Origin: CAIRDP01 sp037138335
GTDB taxonomy: Bacteria; Bacteroidota; Bacteroidia; Bacteroidales; FEN-979
DNA length: 64,000 bases
Direction of reading: 5' to 3'
Assembly (NCBI GenBank): GCA_037138335.1
Contig: JBAXIO010000008.1
Span: forward strand, 62,001-126,000
The translations under genes and the position numbers were made by a program. The stretch's first letter is position 1. Each line of letters begins with the position of its first letter. Below, piece after piece: positions 1 through 8,587 of the stretch. The notes beneath the pieces were generated by a model. It did no database searches. It had not been told where the DNA came from and worked only from the letters and a program-made list of their open reading frames with translations.

Positions 1-1
1 T

Positions 2-247
2 GAATTGAGTTGTGTCATCCATTCTCATCCTCTCATTGAGGTCGTTCCAGTTCCAATGATTCTCGACTTCACCGATGAGGGAGATACCGTACTTGATCCC
101 TTCTGTGGAATAGGTACTGTCGGTCTGGTATCCCTGACCTACCTCAGAAATTTCATCGGGTTCGAGGAGAACAAAAACCTCCATAAAATTTCATTGGAAC
201 GGTTACACAGGAAGATAAAAGAGATGAACTCACATAAAGGAAAATGA
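2..247 (+). CDS. DNA methyltransferase, C-terminal fragment (N4/N6 type)
   Basis: The reading frame is open at the left edge, so this is only the last ~81 codons of a longer gene. It carries VLDPFCGIGTVGL (about residues 30-42 of the visible part), the SAM-binding DPFxGxGT motif that lies near the C-terminus in DNA methyltransferases whose catalytic motif comes first. The following FIGFEENKNLHKISLERL fits the helix and strand that normally follow that motif. The catalytic (D/N/S)PP(Y/W) motif must lie to the left, outside the window. In a mobile element it could belong to a restriction system or be a solitary phage methylase; no restriction gene is adjacent on the visible side. The internal TTG at 5 is only an in-frame codon, not a supported start. 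Confidence 0.8.
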   Translation, partial: ELSCVIHSHPLIEVVPVPMILDFTDEGDTVLDPFCGIGTVGLVSLTYLRNFIGFEENKNLHKISLERLHRKIKEMNSHKGK

Positions 248-271
248 ACAAGAATTGATAGAAACCGGAAT

Positions 272-296
272 CAGGAGTGTTGGAGTGACACCCCTG
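272..296. other. Imperfect hairpin between methylase and radical SAM genes
   Basis: CAGGAGTGT (272-280) pairs with ACACCCCTG (288-296) around a 7-nt loop, with 8 of 9 positions paired. No T-run follows, so a terminator role is unproven. It sits in the 71-bp gap before the next gene, whose ribosome binding site (AAAGGA, ~305-310) comes just after. Confidence 0.4.
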
Positions 297-318
297 ACAT
301 CCACAAAAAGGAAAAGTT

Positions 319-1278
319 ATGAGAAATAGATATAAATCAAGTAAAAGAAAAATCAAACATCAGGACAGAACATATACGGGAACAAAAGAGTGGTCACCCC
401 TCTCAATGAACCTGATTCAAGGATGTCTCCACAACTGTCGATATTGTTACGGTAAGTCCAATAGTATTTTCTACCAAAGTTCCAGACCGGAAAACTGGGA
501 ATGTGAATCCATTCGGTTCAACAAATTAATGGGTAAGGTAGGAAACACGAAAAAACTTATCATGTACCCTTCGACCCACGATATCCACCCGTTCCATATT
601 GAACAACACATCTACTATCTTGGGAAAATCCTCAGGTCGGGGAATAAAGTTCTCATCGTCACCAAACCACATCTTTCCTGTATCCAAAGAATCTGTCAGG
701 AGTTTGAACAATACAAATCCCAAATACTCTTTCGATTCACCATCGGGTCGGTGGATAACGAGGTGTTGAAGTTCTGGGATGTGAATTCCCCCTTATTCGA
801 GGAAAGGTTCGAGTCACTCAAACTATCCTACAACTTGGGATTTCAGACCAGTGTCTGTTGTGAACCTCTGTTCGATTCAAATCCCGATAACCTGATTGAA
901 ACCCTTGAACCATATGTAACCGAATCTATCTGGATTGGGAGAGGGAATCTGATGAGTCAGAGAACATCAAGGAATGGTTGGAAAGATGATGAAACAAAAA
1001 AACGTCTGAAGGAACTTAAAAAGTGGATGGAGGACGATGACCACATGGTGTCCATTTACCTCCGTCACCGGGACAATCCCCTAATCCGATGGAAAGATTC
1101 ATTAAGGAGACAGTTGGACGGGTATTGGAGAGAACCCGACCCCGAAATGGATGACATGGAATATAAAACTACGGACTACCTCTATCATCTACTGGATGAC
1201 TTTTACGGGAACATCAATACTTATGAAGAATATTTAGTCGTGAAGAAACAAGAGAAAATGACAAAGTATGGACTATAA
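319..1278 (+). CDS. Radical SAM protein, SPL/Rv2578c-like
   Basis: A 319-residue protein with GCLHNCRYCYG at residues 35-45; Cys36, Cys40 and Cys43 form the CxxxCxxC motif that binds the radical SAM [4Fe-4S] cluster. The early cluster motif, the KVLIVTKPHLSC strand (~110-122) and FRFTIGSVD (~139-147) resemble the spore photoproduct lyase / Rv2578c type of radical SAM fold. The substrate cannot be read from sequence; DNA repair or nucleic-acid modification is only an inference from that resemblance and from the neighbouring methylase. The start ATG has AAAGGA about 9 nt upstream. The 3' end overlaps the next gene by 11 bp, so the two are probably translationally coupled. There is no C-terminal extra iron-sulfur Cys cluster. 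Confidence 0.8.
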   Translation: MRNRYKSSKRKIKHQDRTYTGTKEWSPLSMNLIQGCLHNCRYCYGKSNSIFYQSSRPENWECESIRFNKLMGKVGNTKKLIMYPSTHDIHPFHIEQHIYYLGKILRSGNKVLIVTKPHLSCIQRICQEFEQYKSQILFRFTIGSVDNEVLKFWDVNSPLFEERFESLKLSYNLGFQTSVCCEPLFDSNPDNLIETLEPYVTESIWIGRGNLMSQRTSRNGWKDDETKKRLKELKKWMEDDDHMVSIYLRHRDNPLIRWKDSLRRQLDGYWREPDPEMDDMEYKTTDYLYHLLDDFYGNINTYEEYLVVKKQEKMTKYGL

Positions 1279-2218
1279 ATTTTACAATGAAGATTTAAAC
1301 CCTCAGGAATTTAAAATAACATTTGAACGAATTCCTCAGACAGATTTTTTAAGATTAACCAACAGTATTAGTTCCTTTTCTGTCGAATCACAGATAGGAA
1401 GAAGATTTTACTTCATGGTTAAGAACCATGATTCTATTATAGGATTTATCCGAATCTCTTCACCAGTGATTTCCATTAGTAATCGAAACGAATTATTCGG
1501 AACAAGACTCAACTCCACCCATATTAACAACCACATGATGAATGGGAGTGTCATTATCCCTGTTCAACCTTTTGGTTTCAATTATCTGGGTGGTAAACTC
1601 CTGACATTGATTTGTGTTTCAAATGAGATGTCCGAAATCATCAAGGAGAAAGTATGTGACTATTGTTTTCTTGAAACAACCAGTCTTTTCGGTTCAACAA
1701 AGAAGGTTTGTCAATACGATGGTTTAGAACCGTATTTGAAATCATTCGGTCTTACCAAATCTGATATTCTTTTACTACCTACATCTAATATCCTAAAAGA
1801 GTTAAGGGACACACTAACTCCCATATATGGGAAACCCGAATATAATGGTCGAGTTGTTGATATCAAGAAGTCATCACCTAAACTCAGAGAATTCAACAAA
1901 CTGGTCTCCATCATTGGGACGAACCTAAAAAAACTTGACCCTCGGAAATACCGAGACTTTAAAAAATTGAAAGAAGAACACATGATGTGTCATACCCAAC
2001 GAGGGTATTACTACTCATTCCTTGGGTACACCAATGTGATAGAACATATAAACCAAGGAGTGGACTTAAAAGATTTGGACAGAAAAAAATATGATTTCGA
2101 GAACCTCTACAATTGGTGGTTAAAGAAATCTATCAACAGATATAAGAAATTAAAAGAGAATAACACATTTAAAACCCAACTGGAGATTCACAGTCAGGGA
2201 AATGTGATAATTCGATAA
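1268..2218 (+). CDS. DUF4338 / DruA-like phage-type protein
   Basis: A 316-residue protein. Residues ~48-180 carry a run that resembles DUF4338, the family of the Druantia protein DruA, and related phage proteins: SIIGFIRISSP, then NNHMMNGSVIIPV, LGGKLLTLICVS and CFLETTSLFGS followed by QYDGLEPYL. This is remote pattern recognition, not a search. The C-terminal third (from about residue 195) is Lys-rich and charged. The ATG lies inside the end of the radical SAM gene (11-bp overlap), implying one transcript and possibly a shared role. The biochemical activity of DUF4338 proteins is not established; a GNAT-like fold or a nucleic-acid role are alternatives. Confidence 0.5.
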   Translation: MDYKFYNEDLNPQEFKITFERIPQTDFLRLTNSISSFSVESQIGRRFYFMVKNHDSIIGFIRISSPVISISNRNELFGTRLNSTHINNHMMNGSVIIPVQPFGFNYLGGKLLTLICVSNEMSEIIKEKVCDYCFLETTSLFGSTKKVCQYDGLEPYLKSFGLTKSDILLLPTSNILKELRDTLTPIYGKPEYNGRVVDIKKSSPKLREFNKLVSIIGTNLKKLDPRKYRDFKKLKEEHMMCHTQRGYYYSFLGYTNVIEHINQGVDLKDLDRKKYDFENLYNWWLKKSINRYKKLKENNTFKTQLEIHSQGNVIIR

Positions 2219-2253
2219 CAATTCATGGTGTAATTATAACAGGAGAACTTATT

Positions 2254-2535
2254 ATGAATGATTTCGTCATTGGAAAGAAAATAGAAAAGGTTGATGATGT
2301 GATAGAATTCGTCAGTGAATTACTGGAAGAACCGATGGAACACCCGGAAGTCATACTCGACCTTATTGATTCATACAAAGAATTCATTGAAGAGAACGAC
2401 CCTCAGAAATGTACACTTCTTGTAACCGTAGGAGAGGATGTCTGTTTAAACTTCGTTAACTCGGATGAATTACCAACTACGGAGAATCCCATGGATTTTG
2501 TATCAGAACTACTCACGGGATTCAGTTTAAATTGA
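2254..2535 (+). CDS. Small acidic hypothetical protein
   Basis: A 93-residue, strongly acidic protein (many Glu and Asp, pairs such as EEPMEHPE) with no recognised family. It has a good ribosome binding site (AGGAG at 2241-2245, 8 nt before the ATG) and is in line with the two preceding genes, 35 bp downstream of the DUF4338-like gene. It contains a repeated pattern, VIEFVSELLEEPMEHP near the N-terminus and MDFVSELLTGF near the C-terminus, suggesting an internal duplication of a short helix. Acidic small proteins of mobile elements sometimes mimic DNA, but nothing here proves that. Confidence 0.6.
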   Translation: MNDFVIGKKIEKVDDVIEFVSELLEEPMEHPEVILDLIDSYKEFIEENDPQKCTLLVTVGEDVCLNFVNSDELPTTENPMDFVSELLTGFSLN

Positions 2536-2743
2536 ACTTCATGGTTTCATCAATAAATTCATTATCACAGGGATCAGTTCGACTCTGGTAAGTTAAAAAC
2601 TTTCGTATAGGGGGTACGGTGATATGAATTGAACAATTGAAAGGTGGTACAGTATTGTATCACCTTTTCTTATTCATCTTCAAAGGATTGGATCGTCATT
2701 TTTTACTAAACAATGCCCCTTACTTTTGTGAAAGCTTTGCACC

Positions 2744-2914
2744 ATGGACAACCTCCAATATAGAATCAATAAACACCTGTTCGTATTATTCGACAACCTT
2801 GATAGGAAGATTCACCACGATGCAGAAGAATACATCAGGGTAAGAGAGGAAAAGTTGATAGAAATATTCAGGAATTCAATCAAGGTCGAGGATTACGAGA
2901 TTTTCCCTAACTGA
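2744..2914 (+). CDS. Small hypothetical protein, 56 aa
   Basis: A short open frame starting at ATG 2744 and ending at TGA 2912-2914. The product (starting MDNLQYRINKHLFVLFDNLD) is helical, rich in Arg, Lys and Glu, and looks more protein-like than the longer overlapping frame at 2637-2843, which begins with TTG and has a shadow-like composition. No family recognised and no clear Shine-Dalgarno sequence. Confidence 0.4.
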   Translation: MDNLQYRINKHLFVLFDNLDRKIHHDAEEYIRVREEKLIEIFRNSIKVEDYEIFPN

Positions 2915-2932
2915 TAAATTTTGGGTGAACAA

Positions 2933-3199
2933 TCAATTGACATTCACCAAAACGTACAAGTCACCGTAATCTTTAACTTCTTTTTTACGTTCCAATCCTT
3001 CAGAAACATAGGAGAGATTGAATTTCACCTTGAATGGTATCATCTTTGGTGATAACAGACAAAATTTTCTGACAAGTTCGTTTACCTCAGGACGTTCCAT
3101 TTCAAAAATGTAAGTCGGAAAAGGTTGGGTACTATCTTCCAGCAGTTCTTTCAGTTTTTGTTGAACAAACCGTTTTTTCAATTCTTCGTCCATGTCCAT
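2933..3199 (-). CDS. Hypothetical protein, 88 aa
   Basis: An 88-residue frame on the minus strand, convergent with the short plus-strand gene ending at 2914. The N-terminus (MDMDEELKKRFVQQKLKELL) is a likely amphipathic helix; the rest alternates hydrophobic and charged residues as in a small alpha/beta protein. No family recognised. The start is the outer of two ATG codons separated by one codon. It is followed upstream by another small minus-strand gene (3258-3407), so the two may be co-transcribed. Confidence 0.5.
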   Translation of the reverse strand: MDMDEELKKRFVQQKLKELLEDSTQPFPTYIFEMERPEVNELVRKFCLLSPKMIPFKVKFNLSYVSEGLERKKEVKDYGDLYVLVNVN

Positions 3200-3257
3200 C
3201 GATATAAAATTACGACAGCGTCACTTGTAAAAAAAATCAGTCAGTTTCCAGTACAAC

Positions 3258-3407
3258 TCAAGATTTCAATTTTCGTTTCTTCTTTTCTCGTTCCAGATAT
3301 CTACGAATATCCATGTCAATTTCTTTGATGAGACTTTGATACATCTCGTGGTTCTTCAGGGAATCCACCAGTTCCTCTATTCTTTGTTTTTCCGTTTTCC
3401 TTTTCAT
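3258..3407 (-). CDS. Very small charged hypothetical protein, 49 aa
   Basis: ATG at 3407, TGA at 3258-3260 (complement). The product is a single very charged helix, starting MKRKTEKQRIEELVDSLKN and ending in a Lys/Arg-rich tail. It reads in the same direction as the 88-aa gene below it, 58 bp away. It could be a small nucleic-acid-binding peptide; no family recognised. Confidence 0.45.
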   Translation of the reverse strand: MKRKTEKQRIEELVDSLKNHEMYQSLIKEIDMDIRRYLEREKKKRKLKS

Positions 3408-3742
3408 ACCAAGTCTTTCTTCTTAATCCGGGAAAAGGGAAAAAGTGATAGGGAAAAATGAACTTTTTTTTATAAAACCATTCAAGTACTTGATATTCAG
3501 TGAAAATAATTTTTCCCAAATAGGAATTGAAATGGAACATTTCATTTCTGTCTGATATTCAAATCAATATAAATCAATGTGTCATGTCCATGAGATTACG
3601 ACCTCTGAAAAATCGTGTAATTAATCTTTATAAAAAACTCATAATGTGTTACATCTGTGACTTTTAATTTTTTCAGTATTCTCTAATCAACCTAAACTGA
3701 CTTCAGAAGATTAATATATAAACCAAAAATACCCGAATTAAA
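3408..3742. other. Intergenic region, AT-rich
   Basis: No convincing gene. It separates a minus-strand pair from a plus-strand pair, so it should hold two divergent promoters. The stretch 3700-3740 is very AT-rich. The minus-strand open frame 3316-3540 overlaps the better small gene at 3258-3407 and reads as a shadow. Confidence 0.4.
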
Positions 3743-3952
3743 ATGGTTCTCTATTACAACGACAATGAAATCTTTCTTGATTTTCAAACTATCAGGGAAA
3801 GGGTTTCCCTACCTGAAACTACCTTATACAGACGTTTAAAGTCTCACTGTACAGGAATCAGGTATAGAAACCGAATGTTATTCAGATATAAGGATTTGAT
3901 TGACCTTCCTGAAATCTCAAAAGAAATTCAACTGAAGAATGGAAACTCCTAA
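3743..3952 (+). CDS. Small HTH-like hypothetical protein, 69 aa
   Basis: A 69-residue protein. Residues ~15-33 (DFQTIRERVSLPETTLYRR) look like the two helices of a helix-turn-helix, followed by a basic stretch with GIRYRNRMLFRYKDLIDLP, which resembles the wing of MerR/excisionase-type DNA-binding proteins. A function in controlling the element is an inference. Its end overlaps the next small gene by 14 bp. Confidence 0.5.
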   Translation: MVLYYNDNEIFLDFQTIRERVSLPETTLYRRLKSHCTGIRYRNRMLFRYKDLIDLPEISKEIQLKNGNS

Positions 3953-4118
3953 ACACGTCATGACCTTCGAGAAATTCAGACATTCCAGACTTCACATGAA
4001 ACTGAGGAGAGAAAGGAAGAAACAGGAAAAATTGAAGAAAAGAAATATTGAACAAGAACAAGGATTTGGACAAGACGACCCTATAAATCCGGGTGAAACA
4101 ATCTCCAGAATAAATTAG
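3939..4118 (+). CDS. Small basic hypothetical protein, 59 aa
   Basis: ATG 3939 to TAG 4116-4118. The product starts METPKHVMTFEKFRHSRLH and continues as a Lys/Arg/Glu-rich probable helix (residues ~20-40), ending in a polar tail. It overlaps the HTH-like gene upstream by 14 bp in another frame, which suggests coupling. No family recognised; too short for the usual size cut-offs. Confidence 0.45.
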   Translation: METPKHVMTFEKFRHSRLHMKLRRERKKQEKLKKRNIEQEQGFGQDDPINPGETISRIN

Positions 4119-4337
4119 TGAGGACTATCAGGCTGGTTATTACAGAATTTTTCTGTCATTATAAATTTAAGTATTTGCATTCGATTTAAGACACCGAAAC
4201 ATTGGATGAAGATAAACATCATCCCAAACCACATCCATTGCCAAAATCGACCTAATGATGTAATATCATCAATTCTCCTGTTCCCGACAGAACCAAGATA
4301 CAATCGAACAAGGCAAGTCTATATTTCAACCTAAATA

Positions 4338-5204
4338 TTATTTATCAGAGAATTGCATGGAGAATGTGAAAAATTCGATTAAATACTCATCTCCTCCAAA
4401 TACTTCATTCAGGTTTTGGCTGTTCCTGATATAATCTCGAATTATTCCATCAGGACTTTCTCCGTTCTTTCTTTTCTTTTTTTTACCTCTTTGTCCTTTT
4501 AACGAAGCCATTTTTTCAACCACCTTTGCCCTCTTTGCTATTTTCTCATAACTATCTCGGTCTATTATTATTGATAGACTCCCTTGTGTTATTTTTCCAA
4601 CAAGCCAAAGTAGATTATCAAGTTTTCCAAAGTGCTCAATCTTTGAAAGAATATTCAATTGTTTAAGACTGTCAAAATACGAAACATCAAATTCCTTCTT
4701 GAGTTCAGGTAAGTCAAAATTGTATTTTGATTTTATCTTGTTGTAGGAAGAGACGGCTAAAGTGTCATAGATTGGGAAGTTGGAACTCATTAAAAAATAA
4801 AGATACTTTGAAATCAATGACGATGCCTGTCCAGCAGGTTCACCAGTTTTATGTATACCATAATGTTCTTGTTCAAATAAATCCTTAATACCACCTGAAT
4901 CTAATGGTGATTGAAGGAATTTATAACATTTCATTCTTAACTCATCGTCAGATTGGTTTGAAATGTGGACAATTTTCTCTGCTATCTCATCAATTCCGAA
5001 CAACCGTTTACTATTAATCTGGGTTGAATAATAACTATCTATCAATGTCAATCGAGAAATTACCGTTTCAAAATAATTCTCCTCGGAAGAATTAAAGAAT
5101 GAAGTTATAATCCTTTTACTCCGACCATAATTTGTCTCTGCACTTGTACCTTCCTTATGTAAAATTCTATATGCCTTTTCAGCATAATCTTTCAGGTCAC
5201 TCAT
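4338..5204 (-). CDS. Hypothetical protein, partner of the cold-shock/zinc-ribbon protein
   Basis: A 288-residue soluble, helical protein. Its middle (residues ~128-160) has ASSLISKYLYFLM followed by NFPIYDTLAVSSY, a pattern I associate with an uncharacterised family (xSKYxxFxxP..xPIYDS) often found in accessory DNA; I cannot assign a function. Just after residue 235 there is a very basic patch (GQRGKKKKRKNGES) consistent with nucleic-acid binding. It starts 47 bp downstream of the stop of the 1111-residue gene on the same strand, so the two probably form one operon. No signal peptide or membrane segment. Confidence 0.65.
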   Translation of the reverse strand: MSDLKDYAEKAYRILHKEGTSAETNYGRSKRIITSFFNSSEENYFETVISRLTLIDSYYSTQINSKRLFGIDEIAEKIVHISNQSDDELRMKCYKFLQSPLDSGGIKDLFEQEHYGIHKTGEPAGQASSLISKYLYFLMSSNFPIYDTLAVSSYNKIKSKYNFDLPELKKEFDVSYFDSLKQLNILSKIEHFGKLDNLLWLVGKITQGSLSIIIDRDSYEKIAKRAKVVEKMASLKGQRGKKKKRKNGESPDGIIRDYIRNSQNLNEVFGGDEYLIEFFTFSMQFSDK

Positions 5205-5251
5205 TTGAGACTGTATTTAAATTATTTGTTCCCAGAATTCTAAAGAGAAAT

Positions 5252-8200
5252 CTAAAAAGGAAATAGTTCGTCATATTCAGGTGGTGGAATTTCGTCTATT
5301 GAAGTTGACCCTTTTACATTTGTTATATGCCTATGAGGTCTTTTAAAATTGTTTGTTGAAACATCATAACTTATGTTACAGTCATTACAGCGAAAGACAT
5401 CGTCAGGAAGTTCTTCCATCAACTCACCACACTTATAACAAAAATGCTCCGCCCTTTCCAAATGACCCAATTTGTTGTCAACCGCATTAATCAATTTTGG
5501 GTGAATATAGCCACCAGTAGTTCGAAGATTTTGAAGTCTCCTACTCAACATATCATGAGAACAGCAACAACCACAATTTTCATTTGAACAGATATAAAGC
5601 CCATTTGGACACTTTTTAGACCACCTACTGTCAATTATTCCATTACACTTCCCATTTAAACAGTGATGTAGGTATATTTCTTTATGATATTCCTCACAAT
5701 CTTCATTTTCACAATGAAAACGAACAACTCTGTGATGGGCAAAATGTGAATCTTCAATTGGATAAAGAATTTGACTACAAGAATCACAATACATCCTTTC
5801 CAATAATCGATTAAATTGATTTATAGTTGAGATAAATTGATAGAACTTCCCCTTTTCAATATAATCACCCACTCTGTTACCGTCATCAAGGTGACATCCC
5901 AAGATTAGTAAGAAATCCAGAAAAGTGTATTTTTCCCATTCTTCAGACTTATGAATGGTCTCACAATGATTAAAACAAGGCTGATTACAGCACCACCAAA
6001 ACTCTTTATTAAAGTACTCATGCTGTTTATTCGCAAGTCTGCCTTCACAAAACTGAATTCCATTTGGAATATCTTTCAGTTTTAATTTAGCCAAATGTAC
6101 ATTGTTCCTATAATTACCTCCTTCTATATCAACGAAGAACCGATTATCACGAGCGAATTTTAGAACTTGTTCCTTATACTTTGATGGGACTCCCCAGTGC
6201 TTTTTATCTGGATTCCATTTACTTCCGGGTAATTCTTTTACTTTTTCCTTGATTTCCACAAAATTCCCTTCCCCAGTATTAAACTGAATCGCATAGTAGT
6301 ATTGGTCATTCCCAAAATATTGTTTACTAACTTCTCCGTTTCTCCTCCAATCATATTCTAATCCACAACGACCTTTACAATCTTCAAACAATTCCGAGAT
6401 TTTGAAACGGAATTTTTTATCATTAGTAATGTTTCCTAAGACTAAGGTAAGAAGCTGACTATCGAATAAAAACTTGCCATTCTCCGAAAAGGACTTGATT
6501 GCCTCAATCACGATATCAACGGATATATCCAAATGAACATCAGGGTTCACTTTTGCATTGAGTTTGAATATGTCAAAATCAATCCTGACCAGTTGGTTCA
6601 GTTTTTCAACGGTCAGGTTAAATTTATTCGAGTGTTTGAGCCAGAATACCTTTCTTAGAAATTTGATTTGGTGTTCAGGGTTGAGGTAGACAAGTTTTGT
6701 TTTGAATTCATCGAAATTGAATTCGGATGATAATCCTTCAAGCCAACAAATAAGTTTAAAAAACCATAAATTGTCATCAAGTTGTTTTTCTATGTCTTTA
6801 TATGATATATCTATATTAACAAGTGTTCTGACATATTTGTGAAGTATATAAAATTCTCTTCGGGATGTTATTTTATCTTGTTTTTGAATATTTGCCACGA
6901 TTAATTTCACGACCTGTTCTTTAGTCATTCTATTATTCGACATCCATCGTTCTATCTTACTTTGAAAATCCTCATCAATGACAGAATTATTTGATATATA
7001 CTCAAAAGGGATAAGGTCTGTATAACCCTTTTCCCAAAGTTGAAAATGAAGCCATATTGGTATTTCTTTAATAATTTTTCCTATTTCCCTTGAACCGGAT
7101 ACATCAATATACCTACTGAAGTGTTCAAATAACGATAAAAAAGGTCGAGCACTTATTTCTTTATATTCATTCCATTCACTTCCATATCTTGTGATGTCAC
7201 TCTGTGTCAAGTTTATAGTATTATCCGGCTTATTTAATTCATTGAGTTCTTTATTTATTTGACCCTTCAATATTAAAACCGTTTCCTTTTTTGAAAGGAG
7301 TTTGGATTGAAGAATTTTAACAATCTCATCATGGGTTAAGTTGATGCTATTTGCAAGCACATATTCATTTGGAAATGAATCTAAGTATCCACTGAAGAAC
7401 AGGTCTAATTTTCTTTTTTCCTCAAGATTATTTTTGTAATATTCTAATGTAGTAGTTAAGAGGGTATAATCCTTTTTATCAATCCAATATTTTTTGTCAT
7501 TTAATTTTTCTTTTATATCAAAATAATCACGGATGCCATTTATTTGTTTAATATGGTCAAGAATAAAATCAATGATTATTTCGGGTTCCTCAGATTTTGT
7601 AAGAGTTGTCAGTAGATTTACTTTAATCTCCGGAGCCAAATAATTGAAAATTTGGAGACGTTCCTGTCCACGTATTTTGAGAAAATAAGCTATAATAATA
7701 TTTTCCTTAGGTGGTTCTGAAATCATTCCATCTAACCATAATCGGATATAAAATTTCGGATTTTTATCTTGAGCTATCCATAAAGGAAGTTTTTTATCGA
7801 TTTCGTCCTTCAACTCAATGGAAAGATTACCAGAAAGAACCCATTTAATACTATTTTTAAACTCTTTGTTGTTATCATCAAATTCAATAGAATTGTACTG
7901 TTTAATAATCGATTCAAGTAGGTTAATCTTTCCCTTTTCCGGAAGTACCTGTAGAATTATTTTTCTTAGAGATTCATCCTGATATTTGATGTATTGTTTT
8001 ATAAGATAATCAGGGTCTTGAGTAAATTTCGATACCAAATTAACCTTGATGGCTTCAAAAGTTCCCGGCTTTTTTCGAGATGGTTTTAATTTAAATACAA
8101 CGAAATCATTATCAGAAATCGGATTTGTTTCAACCTGAGAAACATGAACAAAATAATCCTGCTTATCATCCCAAGAACTAGCAAAGCCAAAACCCTTAGT

Positions 8201-8587
8201 ATTATCAAAAAATTTTATTTGACCCATCATCCAAGATTGTATATTAGGTATGTATTGGTTAACACCGTAATCAATCTTTGGTAAAGACCTAAAATCAATA
8301 TTACCGAGAATTTTCAGATTGTAACTTGGTATTTGTGTAGGGATAAAATGATCATCATGCTTCTGTTGACTGTTTTCGGTATGGCGAAAAGCTTCTTCAA
8401 TTGTAGTCCGCGGAATCTGTTTAAAATTGTCTTTACAGAGATTGTACTGTTCAATAGTAAGTTTACTATTAGGGTCTCTATCCACCTCATATCCTTTTGA
8501 TTCCAGAAAGGTTATAACATAGCGGATTCCAATATTCAATTCTCTTGCAACTTTTATTAATCGAATTTTAGGGTTCTCACTGTCCAT
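5252..8587 (-). CDS. Large IF2_N / cold-shock / HARP-like / zinc-ribbon protein
   Basis: A 1111-residue protein with an unusual domain order. Residues ~6-55 (KIRLIKVARELNIGIRYVI...) match the helical N-terminal domain of bacteroidetal IF-2. Residues ~119-185 are a cold-shock domain with RNP1 KGFGF (131-135) and RNP2 YFVHVS (145-150). A long helical region (~190-740) has no recognised family. Residues ~760-825 (ELPGSKWNPDKKHWGVP) resemble the HARP-type annealing module of SMARCAL1-like helicases. Residues ~840-1090 hold many CxxC pairs (e.g. CDSC, CYKCGE, CNDC), several probable zinc ribbons. No helicase, nuclease or protease motif is visible. The parts point to RNA or single-strand nucleic-acid sensing; a defence role is inferred from context. 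The downstream 288-residue gene is likely its operon partner. Confidence 0.7.
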   Translation of the reverse strand: MDSENPKIRLIKVARELNIGIRYVITFLESKGYEVDRDPNSKLTIEQYNLCKDNFKQIPRTTIEEAFRHTENSQQKHDDHFIPTQIPSYNLKILGNIDFRSLPKIDYGVNQYIPNIQSWMMGQIKFFDNTKGFGFASSWDDKQDYFVHVSQVETNPISDNDFVVFKLKPSRKKPGTFEAIKVNLVSKFTQDPDYLIKQYIKYQDESLRKIILQVLPEKGKINLLESIIKQYNSIEFDDNNKEFKNSIKWVLSGNLSIELKDEIDKKLPLWIAQDKNPKFYIRLWLDGMISEPPKENIIIAYFLKIRGQERLQIFNYLAPEIKVNLLTTLTKSEEPEIIIDFILDHIKQINGIRDYFDIKEKLNDKKYWIDKKDYTLLTTTLEYYKNNLEEKRKLDLFFSGYLDSFPNEYVLANSINLTHDEIVKILQSKLLSKKETVLILKGQINKELNELNKPDNTINLTQSDITRYGSEWNEYKEISARPFLSLFEHFSRYIDVSGSREIGKIIKEIPIWLHFQLWEKGYTDLIPFEYISNNSVIDEDFQSKIERWMSNNRMTKEQVVKLIVANIQKQDKITSRREFYILHKYVRTLVNIDISYKDIEKQLDDNLWFFKLICWLEGLSSEFNFDEFKTKLVYLNPEHQIKFLRKVFWLKHSNKFNLTVEKLNQLVRIDFDIFKLNAKVNPDVHLDISVDIVIEAIKSFSENGKFLFDSQLLTLVLGNITNDKKFRFKISELFEDCKGRCGLEYDWRRNGEVSKQYFGNDQYYYAIQFNTGEGNFVEIKEKVKELPGSKWNPDKKHWGVPSKYKEQVLKFARDNRFFVDIEGGNYRNNVHLAKLKLKDIPNGIQFCEGRLANKQHEYFNKEFWWCCNQPCFNHCETIHKSEEWEKYTFLDFLLILGCHLDDGNRVGDYIEKGKFYQFISTINQFNRLLERMYCDSCSQILYPIEDSHFAHHRVVRFHCENEDCEEYHKEIYLHHCLNGKCNGIIDSRWSKKCPNGLYICSNENCGCCCSHDMLSRRLQNLRTTGGYIHPKLINAVDNKLGHLERAEHFCYKCGELMEELPDDVFRCNDCNISYDVSTNNFKRPHRHITNVKGSTSIDEIPPPEYDELFPF

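Noticed and set aside
2637..2843. 68-aa plus-strand open frame
   Set aside because: Starts with TTG, odd composition, and overlaps a better 56-aa frame at 2744-2914.
4115..4303. 62-aa hydrophobic minus-strand frame
   Set aside because: Starts with TTG, no translation signals, and lies in a short gap between convergent genes; a 39-aa membrane peptide from its internal ATG is possible but not supported.
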